Assembly (NCBI GenBank): GCA_903873715.1
Contig: CAIQPS010000107.1
Span: forward strand, 1 to 53,455
From: an uncultured Actinomycetes bacterium
Lineage (GTDB): Bacteria; Actinomycetota; Thermoleophilia; RBG-16-64-13
Direction of reading: 5' to 3'
Length of the DNA: 53,455 nucleotides
Made by a program: the position numbers and the translations under genes. Positions 16,538 to 24,398 of this stretch are shown piece by piece. The notes beneath the pieces were generated by a model, which did no database searches, was not told the DNA's origin, and saw only the letters and a list, made by a program, of their open reading frames with translations. Each line of letters starts with the position of its first letter. Positions within the stretch are counted from its first letter, which is position 1.

Positions 16538-17533
16538 CTAGACGCCGCCCCCGAGCCCGAAACCGGCCCTCCGGCGGTCCATGACCACCTTGGTGAACAG
16601 CCGCGGACTCACGATCATGACGGCCAACCCGAGAAGGAACCTCGAGCGGATCCGGTACGCGAAACGGGCCCTCAGGTAGTCGCGCCGAGCGTGCCGCCGG
16701 TCGCCGCGCAGCAGCCGGTCTTCGAGATCCCGGCGGGCGGGCACCGCGGCGATCTGCTTTTCCAGCTTGGCGACCCGGGCGAGGACCATGTTGCGCTGCC
16801 CGTCGGTCAACTCCATGCCGAGACTGTCGCGGAGCTCCTCGATGAGGGCGCTCACGTGGCGCGTCCAGGCGCGCTCGTCCCTGGTGCTCCCCCGGCTCAC
16901 CGGATGCACCCAGTGCTCGTATTCGTCCGAGGCGGCGTACACGCCCTTGATGCCCGAGCCGAGGATCCTCAGCCACAGGTCGTAGTCGTCACCGCCGACC
17001 AGTCCCATCCGGAACCCGCCGATGCCCCGGATGGCCTCCGCGCGCAGGATGGTCATGCCGGTCATCAGGCCGCCACGCACGGCATCCTCGAACTGCAGGA
17101 GCTTGGTGCCCCGGGTGGGCAGGTCGCGGCTGAGACGGGAGCTTCGGCCGTGGAAATCCACCAGCACCCCACCGATGGCGAAGGCCCCGCACTCCGTATG
17201 AGCGTCCGCCAGCTGTTTCGCGTGCGCCAGATAGGTGGGCTTGATGATGTCGTCGCTGTCCAGGAACGATATGAGCCGCCCGGCTGCCACTTCGATGCCC
17301 AGGTTCCGGGCCCCGTTGGCGCTGCCGGCCTCCAGCCGGTGGACCCGCACCCGGCCGTCCCGCTCTGCAAGTCCCTCACACAGCTCGTACGTGCGATCCG
17401 TGGAGCCGTTCTCTACGAGGATGAGCTCGAAGTCCGGGAAGGTCTGCGCCAGGACGCTCGCCGCGGTCGTCTCGATGGTGCCCGCGCTGTTGTGGCACGG
17501 GATGACGACGCTGATGACCGGGCTTGCTTCCAT
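16538..17533 (-). CDS. Family 2 (GT-A) glycosyltransferase
   Basis: A 331-residue protein with the GT2 hallmark start VISVVIPCHNSAGTI, a nucleotide-sugar segment ELILVENGSTD, the DxD-type metal site LDSDD at about residue 93, and a GGDDYDLWLR motif (about 186) near the catalytic base. A basic, Arg-rich C-terminal part and one hydrophobic stretch suggest membrane association. It probably adds a sugar to a cell-envelope polymer. Its position back-to-back with an LCP ligase fits envelope glycopolymer work, though the two are convergent and not co-transcribed. Donor and acceptor are unknown. Confidence 0.9.
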   Translation of the reverse strand: MEASPVISVVIPCHNSAGTIETTAASVLAQTFPDFELILVENGSTDRTYELCEGLAERDGRVRVHRLEAGSANGARNLGIEVAAGRLISFLDSDDIIKPTYLAHAKQLADAHTECGAFAIGGVLVDFHGRSSRLSRDLPTRGTKLLQFEDAVRGGLMTGMTILRAEAIRGIGGFRMGLVGGDDYDLWLRILGSGIKGVYAASDEYEHWVHPVSRGSTRDERAWTRHVSALIEELRDSLGMELTDGQRNMVLARVAKLEKQIAAVPARRDLEDRLLRGDRRHARRDYLRARFAYRIRSRFLLGLAVMIVSPRLFTKVVMDRRRAGFGLGGGV

Positions 17534-17598
17534 GGCCGGGATTATTGCATACGCCTATCATGTGTCCGGACGGGGCCGGGATAGCACAGGGAGTCGGC

Positions 17599-18072
17599 AT
17601 GCAGGGTTCGTGCGCGGAGTTGTGGGCGGAGTTCCTCCGGTCGGGGTCGGAGGCCGCCGTGGCTGCGGCCGGGGCCACGTACTCCTGCTGGCAGTTCGGC
17701 TACGGGGTCGAGCAGGGCGACCGGCTGCTCGCCTACGTTCTGTCGGGCCCCAAGCGCGCCACCACCGGGGCGCTGTGGACCTACGAGCACCAGGGCACCG
17801 AGTTGCCCCGGACCGGCGACTTCAGCGTGGTCACCGACGGGTCGGGCGTGGCCCGGTGCGTACTGCGGACCACCTCGGTGAACGTGGCGCCCTTCGACCA
17901 AGTGGATGAAGCCTTTGCCTTCGCCGAAGGGGAGGGCGACCGCACGCTCGAGTACTGGCGGCGGACCCACTGGGACTATTTCGTGAAGGAGCTGGCGGGG
18001 TTCGGCCGCGTCGCGGTCCCGGACATGCCGGTGGTGTGCGAGCGGTTCGAGGTGGTCTACCCGCCCGCCTAG
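17599..18072 (+). CDS. ASCH-domain protein
   Basis: A 157-residue soluble protein that reads as a single ASCH domain, a PUA-like beta-barrel thought to bind RNA. Visible family features are the GYGVEQGDRLLAYVLSGPKRATTGALW region, a VARCVLRTT strand and the EGEGDRTLEYWRRTHW helix. The frame is open 25 codons upstream, but ATG 17599 has AGGGAG in front and begins at the conserved region. Some ASCH proteins hydrolyse N4-acetylcytidine (E. coli YqfB); activity here is not predictable. Its stop shares CTAG with the convergent zinc-ribbon gene. Confidence 0.82.
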   Translation: MQGSCAELWAEFLRSGSEAAVAAAGATYSCWQFGYGVEQGDRLLAYVLSGPKRATTGALWTYEHQGTELPRTGDFSVVTDGSGVARCVLRTTSVNVAPFDQVDEAFAFAEGEGDRTLEYWRRTHWDYFVKELAGFGRVAVPDMPVVCERFEVVYPPA

Positions 18073-18794
18073 TCCTCGAGGTCCTGCTCGTCGGGCCCCC
18101 GGCCGGAGGCCGGCAGGGCTATGCCGCACCACGGGCAAGTCGCCCACCCGGGCCGCACCTGCCTGCCGCAGGTCGGGCACTCCCAGACAGGCGGTAGAGG
18201 CTCCGCGCCCCCGCCGCCTTTCCGGTCCCTCTTCGGGGGCGCATCGGTGACCGGCCCTGTGAGCGGCAGCCGCAGCGGCGCCCGCCGGGCTTCCTGGGTG
18301 GCCCGCTCCAACGCGTCCAGGTCGTCGACCTCGTCGTAGGCCACACCGGGTAGCTGGCGCTTTCGTGCCTTCCCACGCCGCGACCCCGGCTCGGACCAGT
18401 CGTCGTCCTCCGGTCCGAGCCCACCCTCGCCTGCTTCGGCGGCGTCCTCCAGACCGGCCTCGTCTTCCCCGTCGCAGTCGGAGTCGCGGCCGGTATCGGC
18501 GCAGGCGTCACCGCCGCAGTCGGCGTCTTCGCCCCGTCCGGGCCGCCGGCGGGTCCACAGATCGTCGGTGAGAGGGACGTGGCACCAGGGACACTGGCCC
18601 CACCCCGCTTGGACCTGCCGCCCGCAGGCCGGGCACTCCGCGGAGGCACGCACCGGTGCCGGGCCCGATGCCGGTTCGTCGTCGTAGTAGCCCCGGGGGG
18701 CGCCCCCCACGGGCACCGAGTGGCCGCAGCGCGGGCAGACCAGCTCGTCGTCCCGCACGCGCTTGCCGCAGTCCGGACATCTCGTGTGACCCAC
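18069..18794 (-). CDS. Multi zinc-ribbon protein of unknown function
   Basis: A 241-residue protein with zinc ribbons at both ends: CPDCGKRV...CPRCGHS (about residues 6-25), CPACGRQV...CPWCHV (about 54-73) and CPTCGRQV...CPWCGIAL (about 208-227). The middle is a long acidic, low-complexity stretch followed by a short charged helix. No enzyme domain is seen. Such proteins may be scaffold or nucleic-acid-binding factors; no function is assigned. It shares its stop with the ASCH gene in a CTAG overlap. Confidence 0.7.
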   Translation of the reverse strand: MGHTRCPDCGKRVRDDELVCPRCGHSVPVGGAPRGYYDDEPASGPAPVRASAECPACGRQVQAGWGQCPWCHVPLTDDLWTRRRPGRGEDADCGGDACADTGRDSDCDGEDEAGLEDAAEAGEGGLGPEDDDWSEPGSRRGKARKRQLPGVAYDEVDDLDALERATQEARRAPLRLPLTGPVTDAPPKRDRKGGGGAEPLPPVWECPTCGRQVRPGWATCPWCGIALPASGRGPDEQDLED

Positions 18795-18974
18795 AGGCCC
18801 GCTCCTGTCGCTCGGTCCCAGCCGCTACTCTTCAACGATATCGTCGCCGGCCGGACGAGGGAAGCGTTACACTGAACACCGGCAATTTCGGCCCCCGGGC
18901 GGAGCCCCTTCACGGCGTCGCCGGCGGGGTGCCGCGGCGCCGGCGGTCATACCTCGAAGAGACTAGGCAGCGAC

Positions 18975-19946
18975 ATGCGCATCCTCTCCGGCATCCAGCC
19001 CTCGGGCAGGCCTCATCTGGGTAACTACTTCGGCGCTCTGCGGCAGTACATCTCGCTGCAGGCGGGCAACCAGCCCTTCTACTTCATCGCCAGCTACCAC
19101 GCGCTGACGACGGTGCAGGAGCCGGGCCTCCTCCATCAGTACACGCAAGGGGTGGCTCTCGACTTCCTGGCGCTCGGACTGGACCCGGAGCAATCGGCCC
19201 TTTTCGCCCAGCAAGACGTCCCCGAGGTCACCGAGCTCGCCTGGATTCTCTCGTGCGTCACGCCGATGGGCATGCTCGAGCGCGCCACCAGCTACAAGGA
19301 CAAGGTCGCCCAGGGCATCAGCCCAAACCACGGTCTGTTCGCCTATCCGGTGCTGCAGGCCGCGGACATCCTGATCTATCTGTCGGATGTGGTGCCGGTC
19401 GGCCAGGACCAGAAGCAGCATCTGGAGATGACCCGCGACATCGCGTCGAAGTTCAACCAGCAGTTCGGCGAGGTCTTCGTGGTCCCCGAGCCGTACATCC
19501 TGGACAACAGCGCCGTGGTGCCGGGCATCGACGGCCGCAAGATGAGCAAGAGCTACGGCAACGAGATCGGCATCTTCGACGAGGGCAAGAACCTCAAGAA
19601 GAAGGTGATGTCTATCGTCACCGACTCCACGCCGGTGGAAGAGCCCAAGGACCCGAGCGAATCGACCCCCTACCTGCTGCTGCGGCTGCTCGCCACCGAG
19701 GACGAGACGGCCGAGTGGGCCGACCGTTACAAGGCCGGCGGCATGGGGTATGGAGACGTGAAGAAGCGGCTGCTGGAGCTCGTGGACGACTACTTCGCCC
19801 CGGCGCGTGAACGGCGCCGCGAGCTGGAGAACGACCCCGGTTACGTGCAAGACGTCCTGCGGGACGGCGGCCGGCGCGCCCGGGCCGTGGCCCAGCAGGT
19901 CATGGAGAAGGTGCGCGAGGCGACGGGGTTGCCGACCCTGCGCTGA
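18975..19946 (+). CDS. trpS: Tryptophan-tRNA ligase
   Basis: A 323-residue class Ic aminoacyl-tRNA synthetase that charges tRNA-Trp. The HIGH-equivalent is PSGRPHLGNYFGA (residues 9-21) and the KMSKS loop is intact at residues 189-193. The length matches the bacterial family (325-340 aa). The 180-base leader contains GC-rich inverted repeats around 18916-18944 and a weak TACACT -10-like sequence at 18868-18873; no T-box could be recognised. It is followed by a cupin gene with a 38-base gap. Confidence 0.97.
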   Translation: MRILSGIQPSGRPHLGNYFGALRQYISLQAGNQPFYFIASYHALTTVQEPGLLHQYTQGVALDFLALGLDPEQSALFAQQDVPEVTELAWILSCVTPMGMLERATSYKDKVAQGISPNHGLFAYPVLQAADILIYLSDVVPVGQDQKQHLEMTRDIASKFNQQFGEVFVVPEPYILDNSAVVPGIDGRKMSKSYGNEIGIFDEGKNLKKKVMSIVTDSTPVEEPKDPSESTPYLLLRLLATEDETAEWADRYKAGGMGYGDVKKRLLELVDDYFAPARERRRELENDPGYVQDVLRDGGRRARAVAQQVMEKVREATGLPTLR

Positions 19947-19984
19947 ACACGGACGGCGCGTGTGCGCCGACAAAAGGAGGCGTC

Positions 19985-20347
19985 ATGGCAGAGTGGCAGG
20001 AACCCCCGAAGGCGTCCGGTGCAGCTCCGGCCGGCGGCGACAACTGGGCGGGCGACCTCGAGGCGATGAAGTCCTTCGCCGAGGGCGGCATCGTCAGCAA
20101 GACCATCGCGGACCGTCCCGGCGTCACGAACATCTCCCTGTTCATGATGGCCACCGGGCAGACCATGTCGTCCCACAAGGCCAGCCGCCCGGCCACCATC
20201 CACGTGCTGGACGGCAAGGGCACGATCACCATCGGCGACAACACCTACGACAGCCATCGCGGCTCGTTCTTCTACATGCCGGCCGGCCAGCCTCACGCGC
20301 TCGAGTCGACCGACAACATGATGTTCCTGCTGCATCTCATCGGTTAG
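19985..20347 (+). CDS. Small cupin-domain protein
   Basis: A 120-residue single-domain cupin. The conserved beta-barrel core is visible as VLDGKGTITIGDNTYDSHRGSFFYMPAGQPHALEST, including the PAGxPHxL metal-site His; in the first motif the usual His-x-His is reduced to a single His (SSHKAS), so metal binding may be altered. A textbook AAAAGGAGG site lies before the ATG. Small cupins act as sugar-binding modules, dioxygenases or regulators; no role is predictable. It probably shares a transcript with trpS upstream and the cyclase gene downstream. Confidence 0.84.
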   Translation: MAEWQEPPKASGAAPAGGDNWAGDLEAMKSFAEGGIVSKTIADRPGVTNISLFMMATGQTMSSHKASRPATIHVLDGKGTITIGDNTYDSHRGSFFYMPAGQPHALESTDNMMFLLHLIG

Positions 20348-20375
20348 AGCGGTCGGGGCGGCGCAGCGGGGCACG

Positions 20376-21023
20376 ATGCACGTCTTCGACCTCACCCTGC
20401 CGCTTGGCCCGCATACGCCCGTCCTCGAGGGCGACCCGCCCGTGGTCCTCACGACCGCGCGCACGCACGAAGCCGACGGCTACCGGGTGACCGCCATCGC
20501 CCTGGGATCCCACGTGGGGACGCATCTGGATGCGCCGCGGCACTTCCTGGCCGAGGGAGCCACACTCGACAGCTATCCCGTCGACCGGTTCGTCCGTCCC
20601 GGCTGGATAGTCGACGTGCGCCCACTCGGCGCCGCCACCCCTGCCGCGGCGGCCGGCCCGGCCGGACGGTCGCTCACCGCAACCTTGCCACGGATAGACG
20701 CGGCATTGCTCCGCGAGCGGCTGCGGGACGTGCACCTGGACGCCGGCGATTTCCTGCTGCTGTGGACGGGCGGCGCGCTGGTGACCGACGACGCGGTGCC
20801 GCTGCTGCTGGAGTCGGGCGCCGGCCTGGTGGGCACCGACGCCTACACCCTGGACGACGAGCCGTATCCGGCACATCAGGCACTGCTGGGTGCTGGGGTG
20901 CTGTTGGCGGAGAATCTCACGGGTCTGGACCGTCCAGGTCCGGGCCGCCTGATGTGCGCTTTCCTGCCGCTGGCCGTGATAGACGCGGACGGAGCCCCGG
21001 TGAGGGCGGTCGCCTGGCGCTGA
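20376..21023 (+). CDS. Cyclase-family metal hydrolase (kynurenine formamidase-like)
   Basis: A 215-residue protein of the cyclase/KynB fold with the zinc or manganese motif GSHVGTHLDAPRHF (about residues 47-60), which defines the family. Members hydrolyse N-formylkynurenine, isatin or related cyclic amides. It comes 28 bases after a cupin gene and just past trpS, but no other tryptophan-degradation gene (kynA, kynU) is nearby, so a kynurenine role is only one option. A Pro/Ala-rich insertion is present at about residues 90-105. Confidence 0.85.
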   Translation: MHVFDLTLPLGPHTPVLEGDPPVVLTTARTHEADGYRVTAIALGSHVGTHLDAPRHFLAEGATLDSYPVDRFVRPGWIVDVRPLGAATPAAAAGPAGRSLTATLPRIDAALLRERLRDVHLDAGDFLLLWTGGALVTDDAVPLLLESGAGLVGTDAYTLDDEPYPAHQALLGAGVLLAENLTGLDRPGPGRLMCAFLPLAVIDADGAPVRAVAWR

Positions 21024-21092
21024 CGCGCGGCCCTGGAGACGAGGCGGCCGCGCTCGCGGCGTGCCCGGGCGCGGCGGCGCCAGACCGGAGCG

Positions 21093-21656
21093 CTACTTCT
21101 CGGTGCTCGAGGTGGTGACCGCCGAGGCGTTCGTGATTCGGATGGTCCCCTCGTACCACGACGGGCTGTAGAGCAGCACGGGCTGGTAGCCGGCCTTTGC
21201 CTTGAAGGTCACGAGCACGTCGATGGAGCTGTTCTTCAGCAGACTGCGCGCCATGGGGCCGGACCAGGTCGGTTCGAGACCCACCACGCTGTTGCCCACG
21301 GCGCAGGCGAAATCCTCCGGATCGACCCGCAGGGGCATGGAGCCCCGGTTGAGGATCTTGATGAACGCCTGGTAGAACGACTCGTCGCCCTCCGGCGCCG
21401 ACGGCGTCGCTTCGCTGATGCGCTGCGCGGGCGTGATGGGGTTGAAGGTGGCGTCGAGCCAGGCCACGTTGATGAGGGCCTTGCCGAGCTTCAGGTCCTT
21501 GCCGACGAGCCCCTCGACGTCGCCCGATGCTTGGCCGGTCGGCTCGGTGGTGGTGGTCTCGGCGTCGGAGCCGCCGCCGCAACCGGCCAGTGCGCCCGCG
21601 ATAATCACCGCGAACAGCACAGCCCCCACCAGCAGCCAGAGGGTACGGCGTTTCAT
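21093..21656 (-). CDS. Putative lipoprotein with an extracytoplasmic beta-sandwich domain
   Basis: A 187-residue protein with a signal peptide and lipobox LAGC (Cys about residue 26) followed by a Gly/Ser/Thr linker. The remainder resembles the DUF4352-type immunoglobulin-like fold of actinobacterial and clostridial lipoproteins (FYQAFIKILNRGSMPLRVDPEDFA), but this is a fold-level suggestion. Its ATG overlaps the upstream dehydrogenase stop by 4 bases (ATGA). A functional link to that enzyme is not evident. Confidence 0.72.
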   Translation of the reverse strand: MKRRTLWLLVGAVLFAVIIAGALAGCGGGSDAETTTTEPTGQASGDVEGLVGKDLKLGKALINVAWLDATFNPITPAQRISEATPSAPEGDESFYQAFIKILNRGSMPLRVDPEDFACAVGNSVVGLEPTWSGPMARSLLKNSSIDVLVTFKAKAGYQPVLLYSPSWYEGTIRITNASAVTTSSTEK

Positions 21657-22741
21657 GTGAGTACCTCCGGGTTCACCGGGTGCGGCACGGGCTCCCCGCG
21701 CATCGCGGCGATGGCGTTCAGCGCCGCCAGCTCGGCCATGCGGCCCCGGGTCTCGACGGTCGCGCTGCCGAGATGCGGCAGCAGTGTGGCGTTCGGCAGA
21801 TCAGCCAGTCCGGCGGCCAGTTCGGGCTCGCGCTCGTAGACGTCCAGGCCGGCGCCGCCCAGCGGTCCGGACCGGAGCGCCGCGACCAGGGCGTCTTCGT
21901 CGACGACGGGACCGCGCGCGGTGTTGACTAGATACGAGCCCGGCTTCATGAGCGCCAGCTCCCTGGCGCCGATGAGATGCCGCGTGTCAGGCGTGAGCGG
22001 CACGTGCAGGCTCACGATGTCCGCTTCGCGCAGCAGGTCGTCCAGTGACTCGCGGTGCTCCCAGCGGGCGCCGACCGGGATATCGCCGGCCGCCAACGGG
22101 CCGCTCCGCCGGGTGTAGATGACCTTCATGTCCCAACCCAGTCCCCGCCTCGCGACCGCCTGCCCGATGCGCCCCATCCCGACGATGCCCAGCGTCGCTC
22201 CGGCCAGGTCGTGTCCGAGCAGCATGAACGGGCTCCAGCGCTGGAAGCGCCCCTCGCGCACCATCCGGTCGCCCTCCACCACCCGGCGCGCGCCGCTCAT
22301 GATGAGCGCCCAGGCCAGGTCCGCGGTGGCGTCGGTGAGCACGCCCGGGGTGTTCGTGACCAGGATGCCGCGCGCGGTAGCCGCGGCCACGTCGATGTTG
22401 TCGACACCCACGGCCATGTTGGAGATCACCCGCAAAGAAGGGCCTGCGGCGTCCATGACGGCGCCGTCGATGGTCTCGGTGAGCAGGCAGAGGAGGACGT
22501 CTGTCCCGGCGGCTCCGCGGAGCAGGGCTTCCCGCTCCAACGGGCGGTCTTCCTCGCCGCCGGTGACGTCGAACGCGTCGCGGATGAGCGCCAGACCGGG
22601 GTCGGGTATCCGCCGCGTGAGGAACAGGCGGGGCTTGGCGCCGGCGCTCGGCCCGGCGATGACGGCCGGCGCCGCGCCGGGAGCCGCGGGTCCCGCAGGG
22701 TCCTTCGGCGGCGCCGCCAGAGGTGAAGTATCAGCATCCAT
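21653..22741 (-). CDS. D-isomer-specific 2-hydroxyacid dehydrogenase (glyoxylate/hydroxypyruvate reductase type)
   Basis: A 362-residue NAD(P)-dependent enzyme. The Rossmann motif is GIVGMGRIGQAVARR; catalytic residues are visible as Arg in NTARGPVVDEDAL, Glu in YEREPE and His in LLPHLGSAT. The pattern is closest to glyoxylate/hydroxypyruvate or gluconate 2-reductases. The frame extends further upstream, but ATG 22739-22741 is chosen because a TATACT element lies 9 bases before it. About 35 extra Ala/Pro-rich residues precede the conserved domain. It is divergent from the DUF72 gene and may be co-transcribed with the lipoprotein gene downstream. Confidence 0.88.
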   Translation of the reverse strand: MDADTSPLAAPPKDPAGPAAPGAAPAVIAGPSAGAKPRLFLTRRIPDPGLALIRDAFDVTGGEEDRPLEREALLRGAAGTDVLLCLLTETIDGAVMDAAGPSLRVISNMAVGVDNIDVAAATARGILVTNTPGVLTDATADLAWALIMSGARRVVEGDRMVREGRFQRWSPFMLLGHDLAGATLGIVGMGRIGQAVARRGLGWDMKVIYTRRSGPLAAGDIPVGARWEHRESLDDLLREADIVSLHVPLTPDTRHLIGARELALMKPGSYLVNTARGPVVDEDALVAALRSGPLGGAGLDVYEREPELAAGLADLPNATLLPHLGSATVETRGRMAELAALNAIAAMRGEPVPHPVNPEVLT

Positions 22742-22750
22742 CCTCGGCCA

Positions 22751-22758
22751 AGTATATC
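22751..22758. promoter_or_regulatory. Mirror-image overlapping -10 elements of two divergent genes
   Basis: AGTATATC holds TATATC on the plus strand (22753-22758) and TATACT on the minus strand (22751-22756). Each hexamer ends exactly 9 bases before the ATG it faces (22768 on plus, 22741 on minus). Neither start has a convincing ribosome-binding site, so both transcripts may be leaderless or nearly so. Only one could be occupied by polymerase at a time. Confidence 0.5.
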
Positions 22759-22767
22759 CTTTAGCCC

Positions 22768-23670
22768 ATGAGCGGCATCCGAGTGGGCACCTGTTCCTGG
22801 ACCGACCCGACAATGGTGCGGGCCTGGTATCCCCCCGCCGTGCGCAGTGCCGCCGACCGCCTGCGCTACTACGCCGGCTTCTTCGACACGGTGGAGGTCA
22901 ACTCCAGCTACTACGGCATCCCGACGCCGGAGAACGCCCGCCTGTGGGCCGAGCGGACGCCGCCGGGGTTCGTCTTCCATGTCAAGGCGTTCGGCATGAT
23001 GACCCGCCACGGCGTCAAACCCGACCAACTACCGCCCCCGCTCCGGGAGGGCCACGCGTTCGAGCTCGACCGGGGCGGCCGCATCCTGCATCCGGACCCC
23101 GCCCTCCGCGCCGGCTCGTTCGAGCTCTTCAGCGAGGCGCTGGAGCCGCTGCGCGCAGACGGCAAGCTGGGGATGATCCTGATGCAGTTCCCGCCCTACT
23201 TCGTCGCCAACGAGGCCAACCGCGAGTACATCGCGTGGGCGCGCGACCGGCTGACGCCGGACCGCATGGCCGTGGAGTTCCGGCACAACTCCTGGGTGCA
23301 GCCCGAAATGCTCGAAGACACCCTGGACCTGCTCACCGGCCTGGGCGCCTCGTACGTCTGCGTGGACGAGCCCCGCATGCAGACCGCCAACGCGCTGCCG
23401 CCCATCAGCGCGGCCACCTCAGACATCGGCTACGTCCGCTTCAGCGGCCGCAACGCCGACACCTGGAACGCCCGGGTCCCATCCGCCGCCGAGCGCTTCC
23501 GCTACCTCTACGACGAGCCGGAGCTCAAGGAGTGGGTGGAGCCCATCCGCGCCCTGAGCGGGCAGACCGACACCACCTACGTGATGTTCAACAACTGCTT
23601 CGCCGACTACGCCCCGCGCAACGCCCGGCAGATGATGTCGCTGCTGGACGTGGCTCCGCCCGACTCCTGA
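22768..23670 (+). CDS. DUF72 family protein
   Basis: A 300-residue TIM-barrel-like protein of the DUF72 family, recognisable by the start VGTCSWTDP, DTVEVNSSYYGIP, FHVKAF, GMILMQFPPYF, AVEFRHNSW and YVRFSGRN blocks. The family is widespread in bacteria and archaea and has no established biochemical role. The ATG at 22768 starts 9 bases after a -10-like element and lacks a ribosome-binding site. It ends 24 bases before a small lipoprotein gene. Confidence 0.92.
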   Translation: MSGIRVGTCSWTDPTMVRAWYPPAVRSAADRLRYYAGFFDTVEVNSSYYGIPTPENARLWAERTPPGFVFHVKAFGMMTRHGVKPDQLPPPLREGHAFELDRGGRILHPDPALRAGSFELFSEALEPLRADGKLGMILMQFPPYFVANEANREYIAWARDRLTPDRMAVEFRHNSWVQPEMLEDTLDLLTGLGASYVCVDEPRMQTANALPPISAATSDIGYVRFSGRNADTWNARVPSAAERFRYLYDEPELKEWVEPIRALSGQTDTTYVMFNNCFADYAPRNARQMMSLLDVAPPDS

Positions 23671-23694
23671 TCAGGAGATGGGATCGAACCGCCC

Positions 23695-24102
23695 ATGAGA
23701 AGAACGCGCTGGTCATGCGTCCTTCCGTATGCCGCGGCCCTCTTCTGCGCGACGCTGCTCGCAGCGGCGCTCGCCGGCTGCGGCGGCTCCGGTCCCCCCG
23801 GCGGGATCAGCAAGTCGGAAGCCGTCAGGATCACAAAGGACTACCTCGACCAAGTCGACCGCATGCACACCACCACGGCGCCGCCCGGGGCCACCACGCC
23901 TCCGGGCGAGCCGGACTGGTGGGCCCCCATCAAGGTCGACGTGACGAGCGCGACTCTGGGCAAACCGAACCCCATATACGGCCCTTCCGACTTCGACGGC
24001 CTGGTCTGGACCATCAAGGTCAAGACCAACAAGATGGACTGGGCCCCGGTGGTGGTGATAGACGCGATGACCGGCGAGATAGTCGGCGGCATCATCTGGT
24101 AG
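23695..24102 (+). CDS. Small lipoprotein of unknown function (PepSY-like)
   Basis: A 135-residue protein with an N-terminal basic stretch, hydrophobic core and lipobox LAGC (Cys near residue 28). The mature part has SKSEAVRITKDYL near its start and ends VVVIDAMTGEIVGGIIW, which resembles the strand pattern of PepSY/YpeB domains, though similarity is too short to be sure. It follows the DUF72 gene by 24 bases and is probably co-transcribed. Confidence 0.68.
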   Translation: MRRTRWSCVLPYAAALFCATLLAAALAGCGGSGPPGGISKSEAVRITKDYLDQVDRMHTTTAPPGATTPPGEPDWWAPIKVDVTSATLGKPNPIYGPSDFDGLVWTIKVKTNKMDWAPVVVIDAMTGEIVGGIIW

Positions 24103-24398
24103 CGGCGGCCGGGAGGCCGCTCGGGCCTGCCGCGGGGCGGGTGGTGGGGCGGCGGCGTCCGGGCTTTTCCCACCTGAACGCAGCCTGACCGCCGGCGCCG
24201 TCCCCCTTGTCGGGGCGGCGGGCCCGCTGATAAAGTGGCGCGCGTTGTTGCGCAAGCTCATGAGGGTCGCGGCGTGAGCGCCGCCCCGCCGGACGTCCGG
24301 ACCACCACCCGTCAACCCCAGACCACCAAGCCCCGGCACGGGTCCCTTGAGGTCACTTGCGCACATACGGCCTGACGGCCTGCATGTTAGGAGATGTT
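24103..24398. other. 296-base non-coding gap and leader of the CAP-domain gene
   Basis: No gene was found. The left part has GC-rich inverted repeats near 24104-24150 that could terminate the lipoprotein transcript. The right part, GC-rich with several inverted repeats (for example GGCGTGAGCGCC near 24271), is a candidate structured 5' leader. It does not match the conserved cores of the cyclic-di-AMP or cyclic-di-GMP riboswitches by eye. Confidence 0.4.

Noticed and set aside
18840-18974. Possible T-box riboswitch in front of trpS
   Set aside because: A GGGTGCCGCGG string recalls the T-box core, but the full conserved bulge sequence and specifier stem cannot be drawn; GC-rich repeats explain it.
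18975-21023. A tryptophan-degradation operon (trpS, cupin, kynurenine-formamidase-like cyclase)
   Set aside because: No kynA, kynU or related gene is present, the cupin has a single-His first motif, and cyclase-family members have many substrates.
24190-24398. Cyclic-di-AMP or cyclic-di-GMP riboswitch before the CAP-domain gene
   Set aside because: GATAAAG and GC stems suggested it, but the conserved cores of these classes are missing.
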